From Pseudomaricurvus sp965656525 (GTDB lineage Bacteria > Pseudomonadota > Gammaproteobacteria > Pseudomonadales > Cellvibrionaceae), in contig CBFHKY010000012.1 of NCBI GenBank assembly GCA_965656525.1, positions 1 to 64,000 on the forward strand: a DNA stretch of 64,000 bases, given 5' to 3'. The notes beneath the pieces are model-generated. The model was not told the DNA's origin and did no database searches. It saw only the letters and a list, made by a program, of their open reading frames with translations. This document shows, piece by piece, positions 44,057 through 53,131 of the stretch. The stretch's first letter is position 1; every line of letters starts with the position of its first letter. Position numbers and translations under genes: made by a program.

Positions 44057-44396
44057 ACTTGCGCCTCTTAAATGATTACATTACCTAGGCTGCTTTGGGT
44101 TCTTTTCTTGGTTTTTAGGCACCAACCTTCACCAATAGATGAGCGACTAAACAGCAAGACTTCACCATATCGCCATACATTGCTCAAACTGGGCACAAAC
44201 CGTTGTACAGACTACCAAAGTAGGACACCTGGCACCACGCTCTGCATCGATAAAGTCAGACCAAAATATTAAAACTGCGCAATTTTAACCCAGTTTGATT
44301 GTATTTATCACTAACAAAAATCCTTACGCAAAATATCTTTGAACCCTACCTTTCCAGCCCAATGGTCGAGTAAACGCTCTGTCACAATAACTTCAC

Positions 44397-44424
44397 TTAA
44401 CATATCTGCTATTCCACATATAAT
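44397..44424 (+). promoter_or_regulatory. arsR promoter, apparently giving a leaderless mRNA
   Basis: TTAACA (44397-44402) and a perfect TATAAT (44419-44424) with a 16-base spacer. The predicted start site falls at the ATG of arsR (44431), leaving no room for a ribosome-binding site. The rest of the 44057-44430 spacer shows nothing else I can name. Confidence 0.65.
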
Positions 44425-44430
44425 GCCGGC

Positions 44431-44760
44431 ATGAATACTGTTGAACTCGCCAATTACTTTAAAGCGCTTTCGGAACCTGTCCGCCTGAGAATTCTAAATC
44501 TACTCAGAATTAAGGGCGAGCTGTGTGTTTGCGACATAGAAAGCAACCTAGAACTGCCACAGAGTCTGGTGTCACGACACTTGGCTCACCTGCGCAACAG
44601 CCAGCTGGTCACCAGTCGCCGCGAGGGCATTTGGATGCACTACCAACTGAATGAGCACCTGCCGCTGGCGGCACAAACTCTGCAGCTGCTAGAAAGCGCA
44701 ACAGAACACATCGAAGAGCTGCACCAAGACGGCCAGAAAAGCCAAACCCATTGCTGCTGA
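44431..44760 (+). CDS. arsR: Arsenic-responsive repressor ArsR
   Basis: A 109-residue winged-helix repressor of the ArsR/SmtB family. The metalloid site ELCVCDIE (CxC) near residue 31 identifies the As(III)/Sb(III)-sensing type, and the protein ends in a further pair of cysteines (HCC). The recognition helix is in ELPQSLVSRHLAHLRNSQLV. Arsenite binding would release it from the promoter. It heads arsR-gapdh-arsJ, the next gene starting 90 bases downstream. Confidence 0.95.
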   Translation: MNTVELANYFKALSEPVRLRILNLLRIKGELCVCDIESNLELPQSLVSRHLAHLRNSQLVTSRREGIWMHYQLNEHLPLAAQTLQLLESATEHIEELHQDGQKSQTHCC

Positions 44761-44850
44761 TCTTTTCCGGACACCTTACCAGCCATCGATGGAAACAACG
44801 AGCGATCAACCCAAGACACATTTCACCAACACACGACAGGGGTAACCACA

Positions 44851-45849
44851 ATGACCATCAAAGTTGCGATTAATGGGTTCGGCCGTATGGGTCGACTGGC
44901 TTTACGTGCCGCGTGGGAGTGGCCCGAGTTGGATATCGTACAGATCAATGAAGTCGCAGGGGATGCCGCAACCGCCGCTCACTTACTGGAATTTGATTCC
45001 GTGCACGGCCACTGGGATAAGCTGATTAGCAGCACCTCCGAGCAACTGATCGTTGATGGAAAGCCTATCAAGTACAGCCAGAATACCGATATTACCGCAA
45101 CCGACTGGTCTGCGGTTGATGTGGTGGTGGAATGCACAGGTACCTTCAAAACCCGTGAAGCACTGGCACCTTACTACACAGCAGGCGTAAAAAAGGTGGT
45201 GGTATCGGCGCCTGTAAAAGATGCCGATCTTAATATCGTAATGGGCGTTAATGACCATCTCTACGATGGCACCCAAAATCTGGTAACCGCCGCGTCTTGC
45301 ACTACTAATTGTCTGGCGCCGGTGGTCGACGTCATACAGAAACAGTTTGGTATTCGCCACGGTTGCATCACTACCATTCATGACCTCACCAACACCCAAA
45401 GCATTTTGGATGAATACCACAAAGATTTACGCCGCGCACGCGCCAGCGGCATGTCATTAATCCCCACCTCTACGGGTTCAGCCACCGCCATCACGGAAAT
45501 ATTTCCCGAACTCAAAGGCCGCTTAAATGGCGTTGCGGTACGTGTCCCTCTGGCCAATGCCTCCTTAACAGATTGCGTTTTTGAGCTGGAAAAAATGGTC
45601 ACTGTCGATGCGATCAATCAAGCATTAGAAGAAGCCGCCCAAGGGTACTTAAAAGGCGTCCTCGGCTACGAATCTCGCCCTCTTGTTTCCATTGATTACA
45701 CCAACGACCCGCGATCAGGGATTGTGGATGCTCTCAGCACCCAAGTCATCAATGAAACCCAGGTCAAAATCTTAGTGTGGTACGACAACGAAATAGGCTA
45801 CGTCAACCGCATGATGGAATTGGCCAAAAAAGTCGGCACAGGCCTGTAA
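44851..45849 (+). CDS. ArsJ-associated glyceraldehyde-3-phosphate dehydrogenase
   Basis: A 332-residue GAPDH with the NAD fold INGFGRMGRLALRAAWEW, the catalytic Cys in TAASCTTNCLAPVV and WYDNEIGYVNRM near the C-terminus. Next to arsJ, GAPDH is known to use arsenate in place of phosphate, forming 1-arseno-3-phosphoglycerate for export. The gene is thus the first half of an arsenate-resistance pathway and probably not the main glycolytic copy; this rests on context. Five bases separate its stop from arsJ. Confidence 0.93.
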   Translation: MTIKVAINGFGRMGRLALRAAWEWPELDIVQINEVAGDAATAAHLLEFDSVHGHWDKLISSTSEQLIVDGKPIKYSQNTDITATDWSAVDVVVECTGTFKTREALAPYYTAGVKKVVVSAPVKDADLNIVMGVNDHLYDGTQNLVTAASCTTNCLAPVVDVIQKQFGIRHGCITTIHDLTNTQSILDEYHKDLRRARASGMSLIPTSTGSATAITEIFPELKGRLNGVAVRVPLANASLTDCVFELEKMVTVDAINQALEEAAQGYLKGVLGYESRPLVSIDYTNDPRSGIVDALSTQVINETQVKILVWYDNEIGYVNRMMELAKKVGTGL

Positions 45850-45854
45850 ACACT

Positions 45855-47084
45855 ATGTTTTCGACGCTCAACTACCTTAAGTCGCCCATCGGACAGTACC
45901 TTGCCGTCACCGCCAGCTATTGGGCGTTCACCTTAACAGACGGCGCTCTGCGCATGCTGGTGCTGCTGTATTTTCACGATCTGGGCTATACCCCATTGCA
46001 ACTGGCCAGTCTGTTTTTACTGTACGAGTTGTGCGGTGTGATCACCAACCTTCTAGGCGGCTGGCTAGCGGCCCGAACCAGCCTTAACACCACGTTACGG
46101 CTTGGCTTACTGCTACAAATCACCGCGTTGCTTCTTCTCGGTTTTGGGGCTGATCAGCTCACGGTAACCTTTGTCATGCTGATACAAGCGCTGTCAGGCG
46201 TCGCCAAAGATCTCAATAAAATGAGCGCCAAAAGCAGTATCAAACAGTTGGTAAAAGAAGATCAGGCACAGCAACTCTACACTTGGGTCGCGCTCTTGAC
46301 CGGCTCAAAGAACACCCTCAAAGGCGTTGGTTTCTTTTTGGGTGGGGTCTTGCTGGCAGGTTTGGGCTTTGAAGGCGCTAATTTCAGCATGGCCGCCATG
46401 CTGACACTGATTTTATTGGCAACCCTGTTTATTCTTAACACAGACACCACAAGCCCCAGCTTTCGCCCAAAGTTCAAAGAACTCTGGTCCAGTAGCACCG
46501 CCATCAATTGGCTATCGGCCGCACGACTTTTACTGTTTGGCGCGCGCGACGTATGGTTTGTGATTGCGTTACCCGTGTTTCTGCAATCACAGCTGGACTG
46601 GAGCCACCAGTCCATTGGGACATTATTAGCCGTATGGATCATCCTGTACGGCATTGTGCAAGCCAAAGCGCCGGCACTAACAAGAAATGTTCAAGGTCAG
46701 CCGCCATCCCCTGACAAAGCGCCACTCTGGGCTTGGCTGCTTTCTGCGGCTACTTTAATGATTGCGGTAACGATCTGGCACTTCCCTTCCATTGATGCAC
46801 TCTTGATTATCAGTTTATTGGTCTTTGGGGCTTTATTTGCGGTGAATTCGGCGCTGCATTCCTACTGGATTGTCTCTTTGGCTCGTGAAAAAGGTGTCTC
46901 ATTGGATGTGGGCTTTTACTACATGGCCAATGCCTGCGGGCGACTGATAGGCACTCTGCTGTCTGGTTTGATTTATCAGCTATGGGGGTTGCCGGCCTGC
47001 CTTTTTACGGCCGCCATTATGATTGCCCTCGCCGCACTGTGCTCCTATCCATTGGCGAAACAAGTTGCAAAAAAACAGCCCTAG
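45855..47084 (+). CDS. arsJ: Organoarsenical effux MFS transporter ArsJ
   Basis: A 409-residue major facilitator protein with about twelve membrane helices, starting MFSTLNYLKSPIGQYLAVTA. It contains the family-like stretches TDGALRMLVLLYFHDLGYTP and GVAKDLNKMSAKSSIKQL. ArsJ exports 1-arseno-3-phosphoglycerate, which then breaks down outside to arsenate. The ATG at 45855 is five bases after the gapdh stop, and the frame's longer version overlaps that gene. No arsC or arsenite pump is in the window. Confidence 0.93.
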   Translation: MFSTLNYLKSPIGQYLAVTASYWAFTLTDGALRMLVLLYFHDLGYTPLQLASLFLLYELCGVITNLLGGWLAARTSLNTTLRLGLLLQITALLLLGFGADQLTVTFVMLIQALSGVAKDLNKMSAKSSIKQLVKEDQAQQLYTWVALLTGSKNTLKGVGFFLGGVLLAGLGFEGANFSMAAMLTLILLATLFILNTDTTSPSFRPKFKELWSSSTAINWLSAARLLLFGARDVWFVIALPVFLQSQLDWSHQSIGTLLAVWIILYGIVQAKAPALTRNVQGQPPSPDKAPLWAWLLSAATLMIAVTIWHFPSIDALLIISLLVFGALFAVNSALHSYWIVSLAREKGVSLDVGFYYMANACGRLIGTLLSGLIYQLWGLPACLFTAAIMIALAALCSYPLAKQVAKKQP

Positions 47085-47095
47085 CAAAAATAACA

Positions 47096-47124
47096 CTGCC
47101 AATTTTCTGTAATTTGCGTATAAT
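47096..47124 (+). promoter_or_regulatory. Candidate promoter of the DEAD-box helicase gene
   Basis: CTGCCA (47096-47101) and a perfect TATAAT (47119-47124) with a 17-base spacer. The predicted start is about 47131, which leaves a leader of about 310 nt before the ATG at 47445. Confidence 0.55.
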
Positions 47125-47130
47125 CTGCGC

Positions 47131-47444
47131 CCTCTTGTGATTCGGGATCACTGGCCAAACGCCTTATCGGGTTGCAGCTACGATATCCATCAACAGATCA
47201 GTCCTGTTCCATCAGCTGATCAGCGTTGTTGATGGATGGATTAACGCTGCCACGCACACCCAACGATGGACTGAGGGGGAGACACACTCCCAAGGCTAGC
47301 CGCCATTGCCCCCTTTCCACGTGATACAAACTTGCGAATTCGTGTTGTAGATGCATCTGAGAGCTGTGCACTGTTGTTTTGACGTGCCCATGCCAACGGA
47401 ATGCTCTGCTCTCGTTCGCCTTTATTTTTGATAAGGTCCCGATA
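47131..47444 (+). promoter_or_regulatory. Long structured 5' leader of the deaD-like mRNA
   Basis: About 314 nt without a convincing gene. A large hairpin is formed by ATCCATCAACA (47185-47195) and TGTTGATGGAT (47227-47237), with an inner GATCAG/CTGATC stem. Long folded leaders are known for cold-shock mRNAs such as csdA/deaD and cspA, where they govern stability or translation with temperature; a similar role here is inference. Confidence 0.5.
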
Positions 47445-49247
47445 ATGTCTGAAGACACCAAATCCCAAACCACCACCGAAGCTGAATCTATTTTATTTAC
47501 CGATCTTGGTCTTTCTAAGCCGGTATTAGATTCCATCACCAAGATTGGTTACGAAACCCCGTCACCAATCCAAGCTAAAGCCATTCCACATCTGCTGGCA
47601 GGTGATGACATCCTAGGTATGGCGCAAACTGGCACAGGTAAAACCGCCGCCTTCGCACTGCCGCTGCTAACCAACATAGACGTACGCAATAACAACACAC
47701 AAGTTTTGGTGTTGGCGCCTACTCGTGAGCTAGCCATTCAGGTTGCCGAAGCGTTCCAAAGCTACGCCGCCGAAATCAAAGGTTTTCACGTGCTACCAAT
47801 TTACGGTGGCTCTGATTACCGCGGCCAAATTCGCGGCTTGAGCCGCGGCGCGCACGTCGTCGTTGGCACACCTGGACGAGTGATGGACCACCTGCGTCGC
47901 GGCACCTTAAAGCTGGACAACTTAAAAACTGTAGTACTCGATGAAGCCGATGAAATGTTGCGAATGGGCTTCATTGACGACGTTACTTGGATTCTAGATC
48001 AGACACCCAAAAAGCGTCAGGTCGCTCTGTTTTCCGCCACCATGCCACGCGAAATCCGCAAGGTAGCAGACACCTATTTGACTGATCCCAAGATCATCAA
48101 AATCGAAGCGCAAACACAAACTGTTGAACGCATTGAACAGCTGTATTGGCTGGTGCGCGGCGTAAACAAGCTGGATGCACTAACTCGTATTTTAGAAGTC
48201 GAAGAGTTCGACGCCATTATCATGTTTGTGCGCACCAAGAACGCCACCGCTGAGCTGGCTGAAAAGTTAGAAGCCCGTGGTTATGCAGCCGCCGCCTTGA
48301 ACGGCGACATGAGCCAGCAATTGCGTGAGCGCGCCATTGAGCGCCTGAAGAATGGCCAACTGGACATTATTATCGCAACGGATGTAGCCGCACGTGGTAT
48401 CGACGTGTCACGCGTTAGCCACGTCATCAACTACGATATTCCGTACGATTCCGAAGCTTACGTTCACCGTATTGGTCGCACCGGTCGTGCAGGCCGCAGT
48501 GGTAAAGCAATTTTGTTTGTAGCGCCCCGCGAAAAACGCATGCTGCGCACCATTGAACGTGCAACGTCACAGCCGATTACTGAATTGCAGCTGCCGAGTA
48601 AAGCTCAGGTGGCCGACAAACGCGCCAACCAATTTAAGCAGCAAATTAGCGAAGCAATGGAAGCTCAGGACCTGTCTTTCTTCCGTGAGATGCTGGTAAG
48701 TTTTAGTGAGGAAACTCAAGCCGAAGCACTGGATATTGCCGCCGCACTGGCCTTCTTAGCACAAAAAGAAAAGCCCTTACTGCAACCTAAAGACATGATT
48801 GAAGACGCCCCTTCCCGTGAATCTCGCGGCCCTCGTCCTGGTCGTGATGGTTACGATGTTGACCGCGCGAACAGCCGTGGCCGGAAAGAACGTCCTAGTC
48901 GTCGCAGTGGCACCGATGAAGATAAAGAAACATTCCGCATTGAAGTTGGCCACAACCAGCAGGTTCGCCCAGGCGACATTGTTGGCGCGATCGCCAATGA
49001 AGCCGACATCGACAGCAGCTTCATTGGCCACATCAACATTCAAGGTGATTTTAGTTTTGTGGATCTGCCAAAAGGCATGCCTGAAGAGTTGCTGCAGCAC
49101 ATGCAGAAAGTACGTGTTCGCGGTCAAGCTATGCGTTTAACCCGTCATCAGGGTGAAGTACCCGAGGCCATCAAACCGAACCGAGCACCACGTTCAAATC
49201 GCAACGGCAAGCCGAACACACAGAAGCGTCGCAGCCCCGCTTCATAA
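47445..49247 (+). CDS. deaD: DEAD-box ATP-dependent RNA helicase, DeaD/CsdA type
   Basis: A 600-residue helicase. The Q motif region is GYETPSPIQAKAIP, Walker A AQTGTGKTAAF, DEAD box VVLDEADEMLRMG, SAT in LFSATMPREIRK, and motif VI in YVHRIGRTGRAGR. A DbpA-type RNA-binding domain follows (FRIEVGHNQQVRPGDIVGAI to VRGQAMRLTR), with a basic tail. It unwinds structured RNA in ribosome assembly and cold adaptation. I chose ATG 47445, preceded by AAGG; the frame is open 22 codons further back inside the leader. Confidence 0.95.
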   Translation: MSEDTKSQTTTEAESILFTDLGLSKPVLDSITKIGYETPSPIQAKAIPHLLAGDDILGMAQTGTGKTAAFALPLLTNIDVRNNNTQVLVLAPTRELAIQVAEAFQSYAAEIKGFHVLPIYGGSDYRGQIRGLSRGAHVVVGTPGRVMDHLRRGTLKLDNLKTVVLDEADEMLRMGFIDDVTWILDQTPKKRQVALFSATMPREIRKVADTYLTDPKIIKIEAQTQTVERIEQLYWLVRGVNKLDALTRILEVEEFDAIIMFVRTKNATAELAEKLEARGYAAAALNGDMSQQLRERAIERLKNGQLDIIIATDVAARGIDVSRVSHVINYDIPYDSEAYVHRIGRTGRAGRSGKAILFVAPREKRMLRTIERATSQPITELQLPSKAQVADKRANQFKQQISEAMEAQDLSFFREMLVSFSEETQAEALDIAAALAFLAQKEKPLLQPKDMIEDAPSRESRGPRPGRDGYDVDRANSRGRKERPSRRSGTDEDKETFRIEVGHNQQVRPGDIVGAIANEADIDSSFIGHINIQGDFSFVDLPKGMPEELLQHMQKVRVRGQAMRLTRHQGEVPEAIKPNRAPRSNRNGKPNTQKRRSPAS

Positions 49248-49374
49248 TTCATAGCGAACCGTAATCGCATCGGTCAGGAGCTCAAGGTAGAGCTTTTGAC
49301 TGATACTTGCTGCGCCTCTCCCTCAAGCTCTTCTAAAGACTGACAAGCTAAAGGCCCCTCAACACTTACCCCAC

Positions 49375-52300
49375 CTATGAATGCGCCTGATCACTCTGGC
49401 CAGACAAATAGCGATCCACATCCACTGTATCGATCTGCTCCGCCAGTAAAAAACGTTTCGCGTATTCCCTATACACGCCACTGCTCAGAAACAATTCAAA
49501 TACATCACGATCCACATGTTTGTCGAGCACCATGCTGTGCAAGATATCAATCGCGACACTCAGTGGCTTAGCTTTTTTGTAAGGGCGATCGGCTGCGGTT
49601 AACGCTTCAAAGATGTCCGCCAGTACCATGATTCGCTCCGGCACAGAAAGCTCGTGCCCCTGAAGCCGACGCGGGTACCCTTGACCATTTAATTTTTCAT
49701 GATGAGTAGAAGCATAGCGCGGCACTCGTCCAAGCTCTGCAGGTAAGGGCAATGTATCAAGCATTCGAATGGTACTGATGATGTGCTCGTTAATTTTAAA
49801 GCGATCCTCGGGTGTTAACGTGCCGCGCTCTACCATCAAGTTGTACAGCTCACCCTGGTTGTAAACGTTCTCAGGCACTGTCATTTTAATGCCAAACTCT
49901 TCGGGATAAACCACAGCTTGATCTCGCCTCAACACATGCTCTGGGCGATCAACCAATAAAGGCTCCCTGCAGGGCAGCTCGGATTCTGCACCGCTCAAGC
50001 GCGCCTCTTCTGGTGGAGACAAACCCAATCGATCACTAAAGTGACGCTGCCAGGTTTGCTCGGCAATACTCATCAGGCGCAGTTTATTTTTGTCATCCAA
50101 GAACTCGCTACCTAAGTTCATTGTTGCCACAAATGCAAAGTCATCTTGCAGCTGATCCTGTCGATCTACGAGCTCGGCCTGAAGCAACGTTTCGGGCTTA
50201 CCGCCTTGCGCCACTTGCCGCCAGTAGTGAACTTCGGCATCGCGCCATAACACTTCAAAGCGCGTGCGTATTTCATGAATACGATTGTAAATGACTTCCA
50301 ACTTAGAGCCTTTATCCACAATATGCTCTGGCGTGGTGATTTTTCCGCAATCATGCAACCAAGCGCCAATGCGAAATTCTCGGCGCTCATCTTCGCTGTT
50401 AAAGTGAAAATCAGCAAAGGCGGATGACGTCGATAGTTCAGCTTTTTCCGTCAGTAACATAGCCAACTCAGGTACTCTTTCACAATGGCCGGCTGTATGG
50501 CTGGATTTATCATCGATGGCTTGAGCAATGATTTTTATGAAAGAATCCATTAAGCCTCGCTGCTGGATTTCATGCTCACGAATTGCCGATGCCATCACTT
50601 TCATCGAACGACCCAGTTCGTGGATTTCATGAATGTGACTGCTAGGAATATCCAGTTTATCGTATTCACGCAATCGAATTTTTTCGTTCTCAGCGGCTAG
50701 CTTTTTGATAGGCCCAACAATCGGTGAAGCAAATAGCCAAGGTGCAGGCAACAACAGCAGCAAAAACGCTACGGATACAAAAATAGACCATTTCACTTTT
50801 TCAAACACCGATTGCAATACAATATCTTTGGGAATAACAATCGCTAAAAATTCTGATGCTTGCGCGCCTCTCCCCACTGGCGATACATAGACATAGCTGC
50901 CTTTCCCATCAAAATCGTACTCATGCAATTGAGTGTATTTATCCGGCACTCCGGCTAGCTCAACTAACGGCTCGTAAGGCACAATGGCTTGCTCATGACT
51001 TTGCGAGCCCTGCGCAAACCACTTTTCGGCAAGTGCTTGTTTTTGCTCTTCACTGATAGCAGCGATGGCCTTATTAATAATGGGTAACAACGATTGGTTT
51101 TCTTCGGAAACAACGATGCGCAATTCGGTAGGGACATTCTCGACTTCAAATTGAATGAAATCGTGAAACATCAGGCCACGGAAAAAATATTTGTTGCCTA
51201 CGTAATGTAAAATTTCTCCAATATCCAACCCGGCATCCGCCTTCCCTGTTGCGACAGCCGCCAACATTTCATAAGTGCCTGCTACCGTTTGCACACGAAT
51301 TTCAGGAAAATATTCACGCACAAAAGAGTGAATAGTCCACCCTTCGGGAATCGCCAACGTCTTACCGTTCATCGCAGAAAGATCAGTAATGGCATCATGA
51401 TGATCTAAAGTAACAAGAGAGTAAGAAAGCGACAGAATAGGATCGCTGTACTCGCCCTCAATGGCATTATGCTTATCCTGAAAAACAGGCTGTAAAAGAT
51501 CGATATCGCCTTGGTGGAACAAAGTAATTAAGTCGGGCCAACTATAGCCATTAATAAATACCAGTGGAACGCCTAGCATTTCGCCCACCAACTTTAAGTA
51601 ATCAACACTGTAACCTTTAGGATTACCCGCCACCGAAAAATCAATGGGTGCCCAATCAGCTTCATTTGAAATGCGCAATAGCTCATGTGCCGCCAACACC
51701 TCACGCTCTTCATTGTTGAGAGTTATGGGTGCTGCCAGTGGGATATCAACTTCATCGTCATTGCGTACATTAGAAGCAATAATGTCACCGCTTTTTTGGT
51801 ATAAATATACTTCCCCAGTACTACTGACACGCTGATAACTAAGGTAATCCGATAGAGAGCTCAGGGCAATATCAACGGCCACCACAGCCGTAGTGCCTTT
51901 TAATTGTTTAGAATACGTTTGGCCGGGAGCCTGTAAATTAGAAAAAAGATACGGTGTGGTTTTGTAGACCTCATTGTGGTTGGCCTTGGTAAACCAAGGG
52001 CGATTAAACGCGAAATAATTACTGGCTACCGTTTCTGTGCGATGTAAATCAAAATCAGCTGTGTAATATTGATACGTACGCTGACGCGCACCGCCCTCGC
52101 CGGAAACATTAACCAATAACCAGCGTTCTTCAGGTAACGCATTTAACTGGCGTCGCACCGAAAAACTAGCGCTCAAATTAATCAGCTGATAGAAATCGCC
52201 ATTTTCAAACCCCAAGTAAATGGCATACATCATAGGGTTTGACTGCATCAGTTCGGCAAAAATAGAGCGAGCACTCGGGCTAGCTGTATTGCCCTCTACT

Positions 52301-52554
52301 AATCCGGGGTAACTGGCAAGTACACTTGCCGTTTGCACAAAACGGTCATCCACACTGGTTAGGTAATCGCTGGTGCTTTCTGAAATACTATTGAAGTGGA
52401 GCAGTGCGGATTCTGTGGCCATGACTTTGCTGTGATAATACTGCAAACCAAGCGCCACAATGGCCGTTAGGCAAGTAGCCAAAAAGAAAATAGCGACCAC
52501 AGTAAAACGAATGGTCGGGCGAATTCTTTTAAAACTGCTGGTAAATGTAAACAT
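49375..52554 (-). CDS. Large HD-GYP sensor with Cache and nested solute-binding domain
   Basis: A protein of about 1,059 residues. Order: membrane helix (about 12-38); extracytoplasmic Cache-like region; a periplasmic solute-binding-protein family 3-like segment (about 285-515, with ADWAPIDFSVAGNPKGYSVD); a return to Cache-like strands (SYVYVSPVGRG...FLAIVIP); a second helix (SIFVSVAFLLLLLPAPWLF, about 588); a HAMP-like linker; an HD-GYP phosphodiesterase domain with HTAGHCERV, WLHDCGKI near 733 and HHEKLNGQGYP near 949. About 150 extra residues lie between HD and HHE. It probably degrades cyclic di-GMP under control of a periplasmic ligand. ATG 52554 has AAAGG upstream; 52578 is the alternative. 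Confidence 0.85.
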   Translation of the reverse strand: MFTFTSSFKRIRPTIRFTVVAIFFLATCLTAIVALGLQYYHSKVMATESALLHFNSISESTSDYLTSVDDRFVQTASVLASYPGLVEGNTASPSARSIFAELMQSNPMMYAIYLGFENGDFYQLINLSASFSVRRQLNALPEERWLLVNVSGEGGARQRTYQYYTADFDLHRTETVASNYFAFNRPWFTKANHNEVYKTTPYLFSNLQAPGQTYSKQLKGTTAVVAVDIALSSLSDYLSYQRVSSTGEVYLYQKSGDIIASNVRNDDEVDIPLAAPITLNNEEREVLAAHELLRISNEADWAPIDFSVAGNPKGYSVDYLKLVGEMLGVPLVFINGYSWPDLITLFHQGDIDLLQPVFQDKHNAIEGEYSDPILSLSYSLVTLDHHDAITDLSAMNGKTLAIPEGWTIHSFVREYFPEIRVQTVAGTYEMLAAVATGKADAGLDIGEILHYVGNKYFFRGLMFHDFIQFEVENVPTELRIVVSEENQSLLPIINKAIAAISEEQKQALAEKWFAQGSQSHEQAIVPYEPLVELAGVPDKYTQLHEYDFDGKGSYVYVSPVGRGAQASEFLAIVIPKDIVLQSVFEKVKWSIFVSVAFLLLLLPAPWLFASPIVGPIKKLAAENEKIRLREYDKLDIPSSHIHEIHELGRSMKVMASAIREHEIQQRGLMDSFIKIIAQAIDDKSSHTAGHCERVPELAMLLTEKAELSTSSAFADFHFNSEDERREFRIGAWLHDCGKITTPEHIVDKGSKLEVIYNRIHEIRTRFEVLWRDAEVHYWRQVAQGGKPETLLQAELVDRQDQLQDDFAFVATMNLGSEFLDDKNKLRLMSIAEQTWQRHFSDRLGLSPPEEARLSGAESELPCREPLLVDRPEHVLRRDQAVVYPEEFGIKMTVPENVYNQGELYNLMVERGTLTPEDRFKINEHIISTIRMLDTLPLPAELGRVPRYASTHHEKLNGQGYPRRLQGHELSVPERIMVLADIFEALTAADRPYKKAKPLSVAIDILHSMVLDKHVDRDVFELFLSSGVYREYAKRFLLAEQIDTVDVDRYLSGQSDQAHS

Positions 52555-52745
52555 CCTGACAGTACCTTTACTTCCCATGTAGGCAGTGATGCTTACAGCT
52601 AAAAAGCCAAGCCATATCGCATCCTACAGCGCCACAGGCTATAGCAAAAACACTCAATGATGCAATTTATAAAACACAGAAAAGAAGACCTATGAAGTTA
52701 TCGTCTCTAAGTCGTAGGAGCAAGGCACGAGAAGGCGCCTATGCA

Positions 52746-53111
52746 CTACAACAACTTACTGGGAGGGAAGCTTTGCGCCGCTTTGGTTTTAGCAACAACC
52801 TTTAATGCGTTTGCCAGTACAGTATCCGTTTTCACTGGGCCAACTTTACGACACAGGTTTTCGTAAATCGCCTGTACGGCAGCGCGCAGTGAAGCTTCTT
52901 GTGGAAACGTCGATAAAGCCAGAACCCTTCCCTCTTCGGTTAAAAATTGAGTAATGGTATCGATATCTTTTGGTGCAGCCCCCCAAGAACGTGCTTGCTC
53001 GGCGACCATAGCAACAATGTCTGGCCGTTCCGCGCCGCCCAGCCCCATAGTGGCAAATTCTTTTTTCAGAACCAGTGCCAGCTGAAAAAAAACAATTATA
53101 GATGCTTTCAC
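52746..53111 (-). CDS. Hypothetical protein of unknown function
   Basis: A 121-residue protein I do not recognise. It is mostly helical, with a hydrophobic start (IIVFFQLALVL), a middle GGAERPDIVAMVAEQARSWGA and a basic C-terminal part. The first hydrophobic stretch may be a signal or simply an over-long start; the in-frame ATG at residue 22 (MGLGGAERP) is a sensible alternative. It lies 20 bases downstream of the ammonium transporter on the same strand, where glnK would be expected upstream in many bacteria; it is not PII-like. Confidence 0.6.
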   Translation of the reverse strand: MKASIIVFFQLALVLKKEFATMGLGGAERPDIVAMVAEQARSWGAAPKDIDTITQFLTEEGRVLALSTFPQEASLRAAVQAIYENLCRKVGPVKTDTVLANALKVVAKTKAAQSFPPSKLL

Positions 53112-53131
53112 GTGATTACCGATTTGTCAGG

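Noticed and set aside
43586..44071. Plus-strand 161-codon frame
   Set aside because: It overlaps the 84-residue minus-strand gene, begins with no ribosome-binding site, and its translation is rich in His, Thr and Ser without recognisable motifs.
52692..52802. Plus-strand 36-codon frame starting MKLSSLSRRS
   Set aside because: It is antisense to the 3' end of the hypothetical gene at 52746-53111, with no other support.
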